A stretch of 64,000 nt of DNA from assembly GCF_029968015.1 (NCBI RefSeq), contig NZ_JASCIS010000015.1, positions 1-64,000 of the forward strand, written 5' to 3'. The translations under genes were made by a program, and so were the position numbers. Below the pieces are notes generated by a model, which worked only from the letters and a program-made list of their open reading frames with translations, had not been told where the DNA came from and made no database searches. Positions 51,780 to 60,628 of the stretch are shown here, in pieces; the stretch's first letter is position 1, and each line of letters begins with the position of its first letter. This DNA is from Streptomyces luteolus. Lineage in GTDB: Bacteria > Actinomycetota > Actinomycetes > Streptomycetales > Streptomycetaceae.

Positions 51780-52103
51780 CGGTGGGCGACTGCCTCTCGG
51801 GCGGGGTACATGACGAGCAGCACACCAGTCTATGTGGCTGCCCAAGTCCGGTCGCCCGGCGGCGAGCTGAGCGGGCCGGGCCACGCCCTGGACGGCTCCC
51901 TGCGGGGATCGGGACGGCTCCCGGCAAGGGATCGAGGGGCGTACGACCGGCCGCGCGCCCCGCGCATATGCGCATACGCCCCCGCACCGTGACCACATCG
52001 ACGGGTGGCGCGTTGGTCAAGAGAGAGTTGACCACTTCGCGTCGATCACACGGGCCGCACATGCGGCCCGATCCTTTTCAACGCCGGTTCGAGAGGCTTG
52101 TTC

Positions 52104-52661
52104 ATGGCCGACCACGCAACCCACGACGCCCAGGCACGGGCCAGCCTGCATCTGCTGGTGCGGGACATCGAACGGGTCCGCAGGCAGGTGGACGCGCTGC
52201 GCACCCTCACCGCCCAGTTGGGGAACGTCTACCGTCCGCGCCGGTCCGGACCCTCCACGGGCTTCGTCGTGTACGGGCGGGCGCCCGCGCCCACCGTCCG
52301 TCTCGCCCAGGAGCTGCGCGACAGCGTCGAGACCCTGGTCACGGCGGCCGTGGACTTCGACCGCTCCCTGGGTTTCTCCTGGGACGCGGTGGGTTCGGCG
52401 CTCGGCGTCACCAAGCAGGCGGTGCACCGCAGGTACGGCGCGCGGCGCGCCACCGCCCAGGCCGCGGCGGAGGCGGAGCGGGCGACGGACTCCGCGTCCG
52501 CTGCGACCTCGGCGGCCGGCCGCACGGTGACGGCGCCGCCACCGGGCCCGCTGCCGCAGGTGCCCGCGGCCCGTTCGATGCCGACGCAGCCGACCGCCGG
52601 CAGCCCGAGCCTGCGCGACGAGGCGCGCCCCGGAGCGTTCCCCGGCCCGCGCAACGGCTGA
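52104..52661 (+). CDS. Hypothetical HTH-like protein
   Basis: A 185-aa protein. Residues 1-100 are helical (DIERVRRQVDALRTLTAQL); FSWDAVGSALGVTKQAVHRR (about 91-110) reads like an HTH; the rest is Ala/Pro-rich and probably disordered. It resembles streptomycete hypothetical proteins with no assigned function. ATG 52104 follows GAGAGG. Confidence 0.68.
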   Translation: MADHATHDAQARASLHLLVRDIERVRRQVDALRTLTAQLGNVYRPRRSGPSTGFVVYGRAPAPTVRLAQELRDSVETLVTAAVDFDRSLGFSWDAVGSALGVTKQAVHRRYGARRATAQAAAEAERATDSASAATSAAGRTVTAPPPGPLPQVPAARSMPTQPTAGSPSLRDEARPGAFPGPRNG

Positions 52662-52780
52662 TCCCGCGCGAGCCCCCGAGCAGCAGTAACGCCGACGCTG
52701 CTGCAAGGGGCTCGCGCCCCCTTCCGTGCCCCCGCCGCCCTGCAACGCGGCGGGGGCATTTCCCTGCGCGCAGGCAATGT

Positions 52781-52930
52781 CGTACGAACCGGCACCCGTT
52801 CCGGCCGTACGAACCACACGCGCCACCCGCTACAGCCGTACGAACCACGCACGCCACCCACTACAGCCGTACGAACCACGCACGCACCCACTACAGCCGG
52901 ACGAACCACGCGCCGGACGCGACACCCGTC
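52781..52930. repeat. 31-bp tandem repeats
   Basis: Units starting at 52807, 52838, 52869 and 52899 (and a partial one at 52781) share TACGAACCACGC..CACCCACTACAGCC. It is adjacent to, but different from, the array below. Confidence 0.85.
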
Positions 52931-53098
52931 GTACGGCCCTCACCCTCGATTCCCGGCCTGGTACGGCCCTCACCCGATGTCGGGCGTCGCACGACCCTCA
53001 CCCCCGATGCCCGGCGTCGTCCGACCCTCACCCCCGATGTCCAGCGTCGTCCGACCCTCACCCCCGATGTCCAGCGTCGTCCGACCCTCACCCGATAT
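52931..53098. repeat. 30-bp tandem repeats running into the priA stop codon
   Basis: Units start at 52931, 52961, 52989, 53019, 53049 and 53079, each containing CGACCCTCACCC(CC)GATGTC. The last unit includes the TCA (53088-53090) that is the reverse-strand stop of priA and its final codons. The whole 52662-53087 gap is taken up by these arrays. Confidence 0.88.
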
Positions 53099-55247
53099 CC
53101 GGTGGGTCCACCCGAATCCGCACCGTCTCCGCCTCGCCGCGCCCCGACTTCGCGAGCCGGGCCGCCTGGGCGGTCTTGAGTGCGGCGGCGAGGGCGGAGC
53201 CGGAGCCGGGCGGTACACGAACGAGGGCCCGCTCCCACTGCTCTCCGGGCGGCGGTCCACCCGGCCGTCTAGGTCGGCCGGGGTCCGTCACCGGGAGCGG
53301 CACCGGCCCCAACACCTCGGCGTCCGAGGGGAGTTGAGCGGCCCGCAGGAACTCCTCGACGGCCCCGAACGGCCCCGACACCGCCGCCATCCGGGACACC
53401 GGAGGAAACCCCAGCTCGGCCCGCTCGGCCAGCTCGCGCACGGCGTGCCCGGTGGGGTCCCAGCGCACCAGGGCCTGCACGGGCCGCAGCGTCGGTTCGG
53501 CCACGACGACGACCGTGCCACCGGCGGTCTGCGGACGCACCAGCGCGGACGCGCCCACCCAGCGACGCAGCGCCTCTTCCCCGGCCCGCAAGTCGGGTCG
53601 GCCGAGCATGGCCCAGCCGTCGAGCAGCAGCGCCGCCGCGTACCCCCCTTCGGCGACCGGTTCGGCGCCCGGCGTCGACACGACGAGGGCGGGTGAGTCC
53701 GGCACGGTGTCGAGCACCTGGTCCCGCCCGGAGGTCCGCACCGGCACCGCGGGGAAGGCGCGCCCCAGCTCCTCGGCCGTGCGCCGCGCGCCCACGATCT
53801 GCGCGCGCAGCCGGAAGCCGCCGCAGGCCGCACAGTGCCAGTCGCTCTCGCCCTGTCCGCACCAGCCGCAGTGCAGCGGCCCGGCGTCCTGCGCCTCCAG
53901 CGGACCCGCGCAGTGCCGGCAGCGGGCGGGTTCACGGCAACGCTCGCAGGCGAGCCTCGGTACGTACCCCCGCCGGGGCACCTGCACAAGGACCGGCCCG
54001 TGCTTGAGCCCCTCCCGCACGGCCTGCCAGGCGAGCGTGGGCAGGCGGGCGGCGCGCGCGGCCTCGTCCCGCGCCAGGTCCCCGTCCCCGACCGTACGCA
54101 CCAGGGGAGCCGTGGCCCGCACCTGCTCGCGGTCGGCGGCAAGGGGCAGCGCCCAGCCGCTCTCGACGAGCTGGGCGGCCTCGACCGTACAGCTCCAACT
54201 GGCAAGGAGAAAGCCGCACTTCTCGTGGGCGGCGCGCAACAGCAGGACGTCACGGGCGTGCGGCTGCGGGGCGTGCTGCTCGCTGTGGCTGCCGTCCCCG
54301 TCGTCCCAGATGGCGACGAGGCCGAGGTTCTGCACGGGCGCGAACATGGCCGCCCGGGTGCCGACGACGGCCCGCACCGATCCGCGTCGTACGGCCAGCC
54401 ACTCGCGGTACCGCTTCTCCGGCCCGGCGTCCGCGGTCAGCAGGGCATGCCGCCCCGCGCCGAGCAGTTCGGTCAGGGCCGTGTCGACCCGCGCCGCGAT
54501 CCGCCCGTCCGGTACGACGACGAGGGCGCCGCGGCCCGAGGCGAGCGTGGCGGCGACGGCGCGCGCCAGCTCCTCGGCCCACTCGGGCCCGGGCAGCGCG
54601 TTCCACACGGCTCGGGGCGCGTCTCCTTCGGCCAGGGCCTGCAGGAAGGCGGGCCCCCGCCCATACCGCACCCATGAGCCCGGCTCCGGACAAGGTGGCG
54701 GGGGCAGCGGCTCCGGCGAGGGCTTCTGCTCCGCTCTGCCGTTGCGCGGCGGGATCGCCAGCTGCAGCACATCGGCGAGGCTCCCCGCGTACCGATCGGC
54801 CACCGCCCGCGCCAAGGCGAGCAGCTCCGGGCTCAACACCCGCTCGGGCGAGACCACTTGGGCCAGCGCGGCCAGCGGGCCCGCGTAGTCCGACTCGGCC
54901 AGCCGCTCGACGACGAAGCCGCTGATCAGTCCGCCGCCCTCCCGGCGCCCCCCGTGCACGCTCCCCCGGCCGGCCCCGAACCGCACCCGCACGCGCACCC
55001 CCGGCTGCGCCTCGGCGTCCAGCTCCTCCGGCACGGCGTAGTCGAAGTAGCGATCGAGATGCAGCACGCCCTTGTCCACGAGGACCCGCGCCACCGGCAG
55101 CTCCTTGGCGAGCGCGGCCCCCCGCCAGGTCCGCGGCTTGGCCCGGGGCACCTTGGCCTGGCGCACACTCTCCCGAATGAGCGCAAGCTGCTCGGGCACC
55201 GCGTCCTCCGCGCCACCCTGCCCCGACGACTCATCCCTGCTGCTCAC
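53088..55247 (-). CDS. priA: PriA-like primosomal protein N', helicase motifs degenerate
   Basis: A 719-aa PriA. The 3'-DNA-binding N-terminus (VLHLDRYFDYAVPEEL) and the zinc-binding cysteines (RLACERCREPARCRHC, LHCGWCGQGESDWHCAACGG) are intact. The ATPase is not: no GKT-type Walker A (GALVVVPDGRIAARV in its place), and the DEEH box reads WDDGDGSH. This is the usual state of actinobacterial PriA, so it probably acts in replication restart as a DNA/protein binder without unwinding. Start chosen at GTG 55247 (VSSRDESSG). Confidence 0.9.
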   Translation of the reverse strand: MSSRDESSGQGGAEDAVPEQLALIRESVRQAKVPRAKPRTWRGAALAKELPVARVLVDKGVLHLDRYFDYAVPEELDAEAQPGVRVRVRFGAGRGSVHGGRREGGGLISGFVVERLAESDYAGPLAALAQVVSPERVLSPELLALARAVADRYAGSLADVLQLAIPPRNGRAEQKPSPEPLPPPPCPEPGSWVRYGRGPAFLQALAEGDAPRAVWNALPGPEWAEELARAVAATLASGRGALVVVPDGRIAARVDTALTELLGAGRHALLTADAGPEKRYREWLAVRRGSVRAVVGTRAAMFAPVQNLGLVAIWDDGDGSHSEQHAPQPHARDVLLLRAAHEKCGFLLASWSCTVEAAQLVESGWALPLAADREQVRATAPLVRTVGDGDLARDEAARAARLPTLAWQAVREGLKHGPVLVQVPRRGYVPRLACERCREPARCRHCAGPLEAQDAGPLHCGWCGQGESDWHCAACGGFRLRAQIVGARRTAEELGRAFPAVPVRTSGRDQVLDTVPDSPALVVSTPGAEPVAEGGYAAALLLDGWAMLGRPDLRAGEEALRRWVGASALVRPQTAGGTVVVVAEPTLRPVQALVRWDPTGHAVRELAERAELGFPPVSRMAAVSGPFGAVEEFLRAAQLPSDAEVLGPVPLPVTDPGRPRRPGGPPPGEQWERALVRVPPGSGSALAAALKTAQAARLAKSGRGEAETVRIRVDPPDIG

Positions 55248-55323
55248 AGCCAAATTCCTATCAGAACCCACTGACACCCGAGCCGGCTTCCGATGCCCCA
55301 CGAGGACGGACCGGAAGCAACGC

Positions 55324-55357
55324 TGAGGCCCGGCTCCCCAAGGGGAGCCGGGCCTCA
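55324..55357 (-). terminator. Terminator of metK
   Basis: TGAGGCCCGGCTCCCC (55324-55339) and its exact complement (55342-55357) form a 16-bp stem with an AA loop, 45 bases after the metK stop. Confidence 0.88.
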
Positions 55358-55401
55358 AGCGTCAAGCGGAACCGGCCGGAACCGAAACCGGAACCGTGGG
55401 C

Positions 55402-56610
55402 CTACAGCCCCACAGCCTTCCGCAGCGCGTCCACGCGGTCCGTCTTCTCCCAGGTGAAGTCGGGGAGTGCGCGGCCGAAGTGGCCGTAGGCGGCCGTCTG
55501 CGCGTAGATCGGGCGGAGCAGGTCGAGGTCGCGGATGATCGCGGCCGGGCGGAGGTCGAAGACCGCCTGGATGGCCTGCTCGATCTTCTCCACGTCGACT
55601 GTGGCGGTGCCGAAGGTCTCGACGAAGAGGCCGACCGGCTCGGCCTTGCCGATCGCGTACGCGACCTGGACCTCGCAGCGGGAGGCGAGGCCCGCGGCGA
55701 CGACGTTCTTGGCGACCCAGCGCATCGCGTACGCGGCCGAGCGGTCCACCTTGGACGGGTCCTTGCCGGAGAAGGCGCCGCCGCCGTGGCGGGCCATGCC
55801 GCCGTAGGTGTCGATGATGATCTTGCGGCCGGTCAGGCCCGCGTCGCCCATCGGGCCGCCGATCTCGAAGCGGCCGGTGGGGTTGACCAGGAGGCGGTAG
55901 CCGTCGGTGTCCAGCTTGATGCCGTCCTCGACGAGCGCCTTCAGCTCGGGCTCGACGACGAACTCGCGGATGTCGGGCGCGAGCAGCGAGTCCAGGTCGA
56001 TGTCGCTGGCGTGCTGCGAGGAGACGACCACGGTGTCGAGGCGGACGGCCTTCTCGCCGTCGTACTCGATGGTGACCTGGGTCTTTCCGTCGGGGCGCAG
56101 GTACGGGATGGTGCCGTTCTTGCGGACCTCGGAGAGGCGCTTGGACAGGCGGTGCGCCAGGTGGACCGGGAGCGGCATCAGCTCGGGGGTCTCGTCCGAG
56201 GCGTACCCGAACATCAGGCCCTGGTCGCCCGCGCCCTGCTTGTCGAGCTCGTCCTCATCGCCCTCGACGCGCTTCTCGTACGCCGTGTCGACGCCCTGCG
56301 CGATGTCCGGGGACTGGGCGCCGATGGAGACGGAGACGCCGCAGGAAGCGCCGTCGAAGCCCTTCTTGGACGAGTCGTAGCCGATCTCGAGGATCTTCTC
56401 GCGCACCAACTGGGCGATCGGCGCGTACGCCTTGGTCGTGACCTCGCCGGCCACGTGGACCTGGCCGGTGGTGATCAACGTCTCCACGGCGACCCGGGAC
56501 GTCGGGTCCTCGCGCAGAAGGGCGTCGAGAATGGTGTCGCTGATCTGGTCAGCGATCTTGTCGGGGTGGCCCTCGGTCACGGACTCCGAGGTGAACAGAC
56601 GACGGGACAC
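55402..56610 (-). CDS. metK: S-adenosylmethionine synthetase
   Basis: A 402-aa MetK. SESVTEGHPDKIADQISD, GAGDQGLMFGYA, and GGGAFSGKDPSKVDRSAAY are its three signatures. It makes SAM from methionine and ATP. It stands alone between hairpins, with no recognisable SAM riboswitch upstream. Confidence 0.97.
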   Translation of the reverse strand: MSRRLFTSESVTEGHPDKIADQISDTILDALLREDPTSRVAVETLITTGQVHVAGEVTTKAYAPIAQLVREKILEIGYDSSKKGFDGASCGVSVSIGAQSPDIAQGVDTAYEKRVEGDEDELDKQGAGDQGLMFGYASDETPELMPLPVHLAHRLSKRLSEVRKNGTIPYLRPDGKTQVTIEYDGEKAVRLDTVVVSSQHASDIDLDSLLAPDIREFVVEPELKALVEDGIKLDTDGYRLLVNPTGRFEIGGPMGDAGLTGRKIIIDTYGGMARHGGGAFSGKDPSKVDRSAAYAMRWVAKNVVAAGLASRCEVQVAYAIGKAEPVGLFVETFGTATVDVEKIEQAIQAVFDLRPAAIIRDLDLLRPIYAQTAAYGHFGRALPDFTWEKTDRVDALRKAVGL

Positions 56611-56861
56611 AACGCTCCCTGGGGTTGCAGCGGCTGCTGGCTGATCATTGACGGACCTGCCGGGAGCTGCGCCCGGCGGTGGTCCGCCACCAGTTTATCG
56701 GTCGCCTCCGGCCACTGGACCACGTGTCTCGCTTCGTGGGAGTCCAGTGACCTGCGGCACTGCATTCTGCGGTACGACGATAGGTCTCCACCAGGGGGCC
56801 CATGCCCGAATTCTCAGGATTCGGGACACCTGGTGGAGCGAACGTCACATACTTTCGCGGC

Positions 56862-58079
56862 TCAGCCGAGTCGATGCACGACAAGATCCCAGAGTGTGTC
56901 AGCAAGGGCTTCCTTCGGCCCGTGCGGCACCTGGGTCTCGCTGCCGTCGGCCCCCAGGACGACGGCTTCGTTCTCCTCCGCGCCGAAGGTCTTGCGCTCG
57001 CCGACCTCGTTGACGACGAGCAGGTCGCAGCCCTTGCGTTCGAGCTTGGCGCGGCCGTTGGCGAGGACGTCGTCGGTCTCGGCAGCGAAGCCGACGATCA
57101 CCTGGTCCGCCCGCGCCCGGTCCCCCGCGATCTCGGCGAGGATGTCGGGGTTGCGCACGAGCGCGATCGGCTCGGGCTCCTGCCCGTCCCTCTTCTTGAT
57201 CTTCCCAGCGGCGTACGTCGCGGGCCGGAAGTCGGCCACGGCCGCGGCCATGACCACGGCATCGGCCTCCGGCGCCGCCTTCAGCACGGCCTCACGCAGC
57301 TGTACGGCGGTGCCCACGTGCACGACGTCCACCCCGGCCGGGTCGGGCAGCTGGGCGTTGGCGGCGATCAGCGTGACCCGCGCACCCCGCGCGGCCGCGG
57401 TGCGGGCGAGCGCGTACCCCTGCTTGCCGGAGGAGCGGTTGCCCAAGTACCGCACGGGGTCGAGGGGTTCACGCGTGCCGCCCGCGCTGACCACGACGTG
57501 GCGTCCGATGAGGTCGGCCTCGGCGGTGCCCCGGGCCAGGCTGTGCCGCTTCAAGACGTGTCGGCAGACCTCGTAGATCTCGCCGGGCTCGGGGAGGCGG
57601 CCCTTGCCGGTGTCGACTCCGGTGAGGCGGCCGACGGCGGGCTCGATGACGACGGCGCCGCGGCGGCGCAGCGTGGCGACGTTCTCCTGCGTGGCCGGGT
57701 GCTCCCACATCTCGGTGTGCATGGCGGGCGCGAAGACGACCGGGCAGCGGGCCGTGAGGAGCGTGTTGGTCAGCAGGTCGTCGGCGAGGCCGTGGGCCGC
57801 CTTGGCGAGCATGTCCGCGGTGGCGGGCGCGACGACCACGAGGTCGGCCTGCTGCCCGATGCGGACGTGCGGGACCTCGTGGACGTCGGACCAGACCTCG
57901 GTGGAGACCGGGTGCCCGGAGAGCGCGGACCAGGTGGCGGCGCCGACGAAGTGCAGGGCGGACCCGGTCGGCACGACCCGTACGTCATGACCGGACTCCG
58001 TCAGCCGACGCAGCAGCTCACAGGCCTTGTACGCGGCGATGCCTCCGCTGACCCCCAGGACGACCTTCGGCTTGTCCAC
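56862..58079 (-). CDS. coaBC: Phosphopantothenoylcysteine decarboxylase/synthetase
   Basis: A 405-aa bifunctional coenzyme A enzyme (Dfp). The flavoprotein CoaC part has GVSGGIAAYKACELLR and FAPAMHTEMWEHPA; CoaB starts near residue 195 (VVVSAGGTREPLDPVRYL, GNRSSGKQGYALA). The GTG 58079 (VDKPKVVLGV) has a GGGGAG site 7 bases ahead; an ATG 36 bases upstream is less likely. Confidence 0.95.
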   Translation of the reverse strand: MDKPKVVLGVSGGIAAYKACELLRRLTESGHDVRVVPTGSALHFVGAATWSALSGHPVSTEVWSDVHEVPHVRIGQQADLVVVAPATADMLAKAAHGLADDLLTNTLLTARCPVVFAPAMHTEMWEHPATQENVATLRRRGAVVIEPAVGRLTGVDTGKGRLPEPGEIYEVCRHVLKRHSLARGTAEADLIGRHVVVSAGGTREPLDPVRYLGNRSSGKQGYALARTAAARGARVTLIAANAQLPDPAGVDVVHVGTAVQLREAVLKAAPEADAVVMAAAVADFRPATYAAGKIKKRDGQEPEPIALVRNPDILAEIAGDRARADQVIVGFAAETDDVLANGRAKLERKGCDLLVVNEVGERKTFGAEENEAVVLGADGSETQVPHGPKEALADTLWDLVVHRLG

Positions 58080-58120
58080 TGCCCACTCCCCATTCGCGAT
58101 GCGGTTCGTATCCATGACAC

Positions 58121-58157
58121 ACCACAGGCCCGGCAGTCGCGCTGCCGGGCCTGTGGT
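58121..58157 (-). terminator. Terminator of the gmk-rpoZ transcript
   Basis: ACCACAGGCCCGGCAG (58121-58136) and CTGCCGGGCCTGTGGT (58142-58157) form a perfect 16-bp stem downstream of rpoZ, followed on the minus strand by little T-richness. Confidence 0.85.
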
Positions 58158-58202
58158 GAAAAACCTGCGCCTACGAATTCTGCGCCGGTGAGAAAGCCGC
58201 GC

Positions 58203-58475
58203 TTACTGAGCCGGGCCCTCGATGGCCTCGGAGGTCAGCAGACCCGCGTTGATCTCGCGCAGGGCGATCGAGAGCGGCTTCTCGTGGACGTGGGTGTCCA
58301 CCAGCGGACCGACGTACTCGAGGAGACCCTCGCCGAGCTGCGAGTAGTACGCGTTGATCTGGCGCGCGCGCTTGGCCGCGTAGATCACGAGGCTGTACTT
58401 CGAGTCGGTGGCCTCGAGGAGCTCGTCGATCGGCGGGTTGATGATGCCCTCGGGCGCGGTGATGGAAGAGGACAC
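58203..58475 (-). CDS. rpoZ: DNA-directed RNA polymerase omega subunit
   Basis: A 90-aa omega subunit: IINPPIDELLEATDSKYSLV and IYAAKRARQINAYYSQLGEG are conserved. In Streptomyces it supports RNA polymerase assembly and is needed for normal antibiotic and aerial development. It follows gmk in the same direction. Confidence 0.96.
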   Translation of the reverse strand: MSSSITAPEGIINPPIDELLEATDSKYSLVIYAAKRARQINAYYSQLGEGLLEYVGPLVDTHVHEKPLSIALREINAGLLTSEAIEGPAQ

Positions 58476-58518
58476 GCTCTACCTTCCGAAGAATGGAAAA
58501 AGATCAGACAACGCCTGA

Positions 58519-59112
58519 TCACACAACGTTCACCAAGGCTAGCAGCTCACGGGCCACGTCCTCGACGGAGGTGTTGACAAGGGTCGTATCGAACTCGGAC
58601 TCGGCCGCGAGCTCCACGCGTGCGGCCTCCAGCCTGCGCTCGATGACCTCGGGTGCCTCCGTGCCCCGGCCGGTGAGCCGGCGGACCAGCTCCTCCCAGC
58701 TGGGCGGCGCGAGGAAGACCAGCTGGGCCTCGGACATCGACTCGCGGACCAGGCGGGCGCCCTGCAGGTCGATCTCGAGGAGTACGGGCTCGCCCGCCTC
58801 CAGGCGTTCGAGCACGGCGGCCCGGGGGGTGCCGTAGCGGTTGCCCGCGAACTCGGCCCACTCGAGCAGCTCGCCGTTGGCGATCAGCTTGTCCATCTCT
58901 TCGTCGGTGACGAAGAAGTACTGCACGCCGTGCTTCTCCCCGGGGCGCGGCTTGCGGGTCGTGGCGGACACCGAGAGCCAGACCTCGGGGTGTTCCTTGC
59001 GCATATGAGCGACGACCGTGCTCTTGCCGACCCCCGAGGGGCCGGAGAGCACGGTCAGTCGCGGACGTGAATCCGGGGGTACGGGGGTCGCCCCCCGGGA
59101 TGTTGCAGCCAT
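58519..59112 (-). CDS. gmk: Guanylate kinase
   Basis: A 197-aa Gmk that phosphorylates GMP. P-loop LSGPSGVGKSTVVAHM, the GMP-binding SATTRKPRPGEKHGVQY and LLEWAEFAGNRYG. The N-terminal RGATPVPPDSRPRL is a Streptomyces-style extension. Confidence 0.96.
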   Translation of the reverse strand: MAATSRGATPVPPDSRPRLTVLSGPSGVGKSTVVAHMRKEHPEVWLSVSATTRKPRPGEKHGVQYFFVTDEEMDKLIANGELLEWAEFAGNRYGTPRAAVLERLEAGEPVLLEIDLQGARLVRESMSEAQLVFLAPPSWEELVRRLTGRGTEAPEVIERRLEAARVELAAESEFDTTLVNTSVEDVARELLALVNVV

Positions 59113-59150
59113 GCAGCGATTATCCAGGTTCTCAGGAGTGCCTGAGACCG

Positions 59151-59474
59151 TCAGGCGGCGGTGCCGCCGAACTCACGCTCCAGGGACGCGATCTGGTTGG
59201 AGCCGAGGCCGCGCACCCGACGGCTCTCGGAGATGCCGAGGCGCTCCATGATCTGCTTGGCGCGGACCTTGCCCACGCCGGGGAGCGACTCGAGGAGGGC
59301 GGAGACCTTCATCTTGCCGATGACGTCGTTCTCCTGGCCCTGCTTGATGACCTCGTGGAGGGAGGCGCCGGAGTGCTTGAGTCGATTCTTGACCTCGGCC
59401 CGCTCCCGGCGAGCCGCGGCGGCCTTTTCGAGCGCGGCTGCGCGCTGTTCAGGGGTAAGGGGCGGAAGAGCCAC
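59151..59474 (-). CDS. sihF: Integration host factor sIHF
   Basis: A 107-aa nucleoid-associated protein of the actinobacterial mihF/sIHF family. VALPPLTPEQRAAALEKAA, then a helix-two-turn-helix with LLESLPGVGKVRAKQIMERL that contacts DNA. The GTG at 59474 gives the known length. It bends and constrains DNA and affects sporulation in S. coelicolor. It precedes gmk as usual. Confidence 0.94.
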   Translation of the reverse strand: MALPPLTPEQRAAALEKAAAARRERAEVKNRLKHSGASLHEVIKQGQENDVIGKMKVSALLESLPGVGKVRAKQIMERLGISESRRVRGLGSNQIASLEREFGGTAA

Positions 59475-59716
59475 GCCTACGTCACCTCGGTTGTCGATCT
59501 GTCGGATACGGACCGGTGAGGAACCTAGTCGCCCCACACCAGGGGAGCAACGAGCAACGCTTGCCCGTCCACTCTCGACGGAGACTAGCGGCCAGGACCG
59601 CCGGAGTCAGCGAGAACAGCGGAAAAGTCCTGGTCAGCCTCCGCTGAACTATACATTTCCGGCATATTGCACCGGAATTGAGGTCGGAGACGGCTGGTTG
59701 TCGCGACAAAAGTCAT

Positions 59717-59746
59717 CGGGCGGGCTTCCGCCGTGGAGCCCGCCCG
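59717..59746 (-). terminator. Terminator of pyrF
   Basis: CGGGCGGGCT (59717-59726) and AGCCCGCCCG (59737-59746) form a perfect 10-bp stem 42 bases beyond the pyrF stop. The rest of 59475-59788 holds the sIHF promoter region and the repeat below. Confidence 0.75.
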
Positions 59747-59782
59747 GTGATCGACCGGTGATCGACCGGTGATCGACCGCCG
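59746..59782. repeat. 11-bp tandem repeat
   Basis: GGTGATCGACC occurs three times head to tail, with a further partial copy, next to the pyrF stop codon. Confidence 0.8.
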
Positions 59783-59788
59783 AGCCCG

Positions 59789-60628
59789 CTACGCGACGGC
59801 CGCCCGCACCTCGTCCGCGAAGCGCTCCGCCGCCTCGCGCAGGGCGCCCGCGTCGGGCCCGTGCCGCAGCACGCCGCGGCTGACGTTCGGCACGACGTTG
59901 CGCACGGCCGCGCCGAAGACCGCCGGAAGGTCCGCCGGGGTCGCGCCCTGCGCCCCGATGCCGGGGGCGAGCAGCGGACCGTTCACCGCGAGGTCGTACG
60001 AGGAGAGGTCGCCGAGCGTCGCGCCCACGACCGCGCCGAAGGAGCCGAGGGGCTCGGCGCCCGCGTTCTCCTCGGCGAGGTGCGCGAGGATGGTCGCGCC
60101 GACGTTCCGTCCGTCGGCCCGTACCGCGTGCTGGACCTCGGCGCCCTCCGGGTTGGAGGTGAGCGCGAGCACGAAGAGTCCGGCGCCGCTCATACGCGCG
60201 AGGTCCACGGCGGGCTTGAGGGAGCCGTAGCCGAGGTACGGGGAGACGGTCAGGGCGTCCGAGAACAGCGGGGAGTCCTTGCGCAGGAAGGTCTCCGCGT
60301 ACGCCGCCATGGTGGAGCCGATGTCGCCGCGCTTGGCGTCCATGACGACCAGGCCGCCGGCCGCGCGGACGTCGGCCACGGTCTGTTCCAGTACGGCGAC
60401 GCCGCGCGAGCCGAAGCGCTCGAAGAACGCCGACTGCGGCTTGAACACGGCGACGCTTGCGCCGAGCGCCTCGACGACGGTGCGGGAGAACCGCTCCAGG
60501 CCGTCGACCGAGTCGGGCAGGCCCCAGGAGTCGAGCAGCGCGGCGTGCGGGTCGATGCCGACGCAGAGCGGGCCGCGCTCGTCCATGGCGCGGCGGAGGC
60601 GGGCGCCGAAGGGCTCGCAGGTCGTCAT
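59789..60628 (-). CDS. pyrF: Orotidine 5'-phosphate decarboxylase
   Basis: A 279-aa type 2 PyrF that makes UMP. The catalytic cluster is VMDAKRGDIGSTMAAYA; CVGIDPHAALLDSWG and APGIGAQGA are also typical. The ATG overlaps the pyrD stop (ATGA), so the pair is coupled. Confidence 0.95.
   Translation of the reverse strand: MTTCEPFGARLRRAMDERGPLCVGIDPHAALLDSWGLPDSVDGLERFSRTVVEALGASVAVFKPQSAFFERFGSRGVAVLEQTVADVRAAGGLVVMDAKRGDIGSTMAAYAETFLRKDSPLFSDALTVSPYLGYGSLKPAVDLARMSGAGLFVLALTSNPEGAEVQHAVRADGRNVGATILAHLAEENAGAEPLGSFGAVVGATLGDLSSYDLAVNGPLLAPGIGAQGATPADLPAVFGAAVRNVVPNVSRGVLRHGPDAGALREAAERFADEVRAAVA

Noticed and set aside
52781..53098. CRISPR-like or iteron origin
   Set aside because: Units abut without spacers and have no A/T-rich or Rep gene context; they end in the priA stop codon.
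56611..56861. SAM riboswitch before metK
   Set aside because: No conserved SAM-binding core could be found in the leader; only GC-rich sequence.
59475..59788. Small ORFs between sIHF and pyrF
   Set aside because: Short frames without ribosome sites, in a region holding a terminator and an 11-bp repeat.
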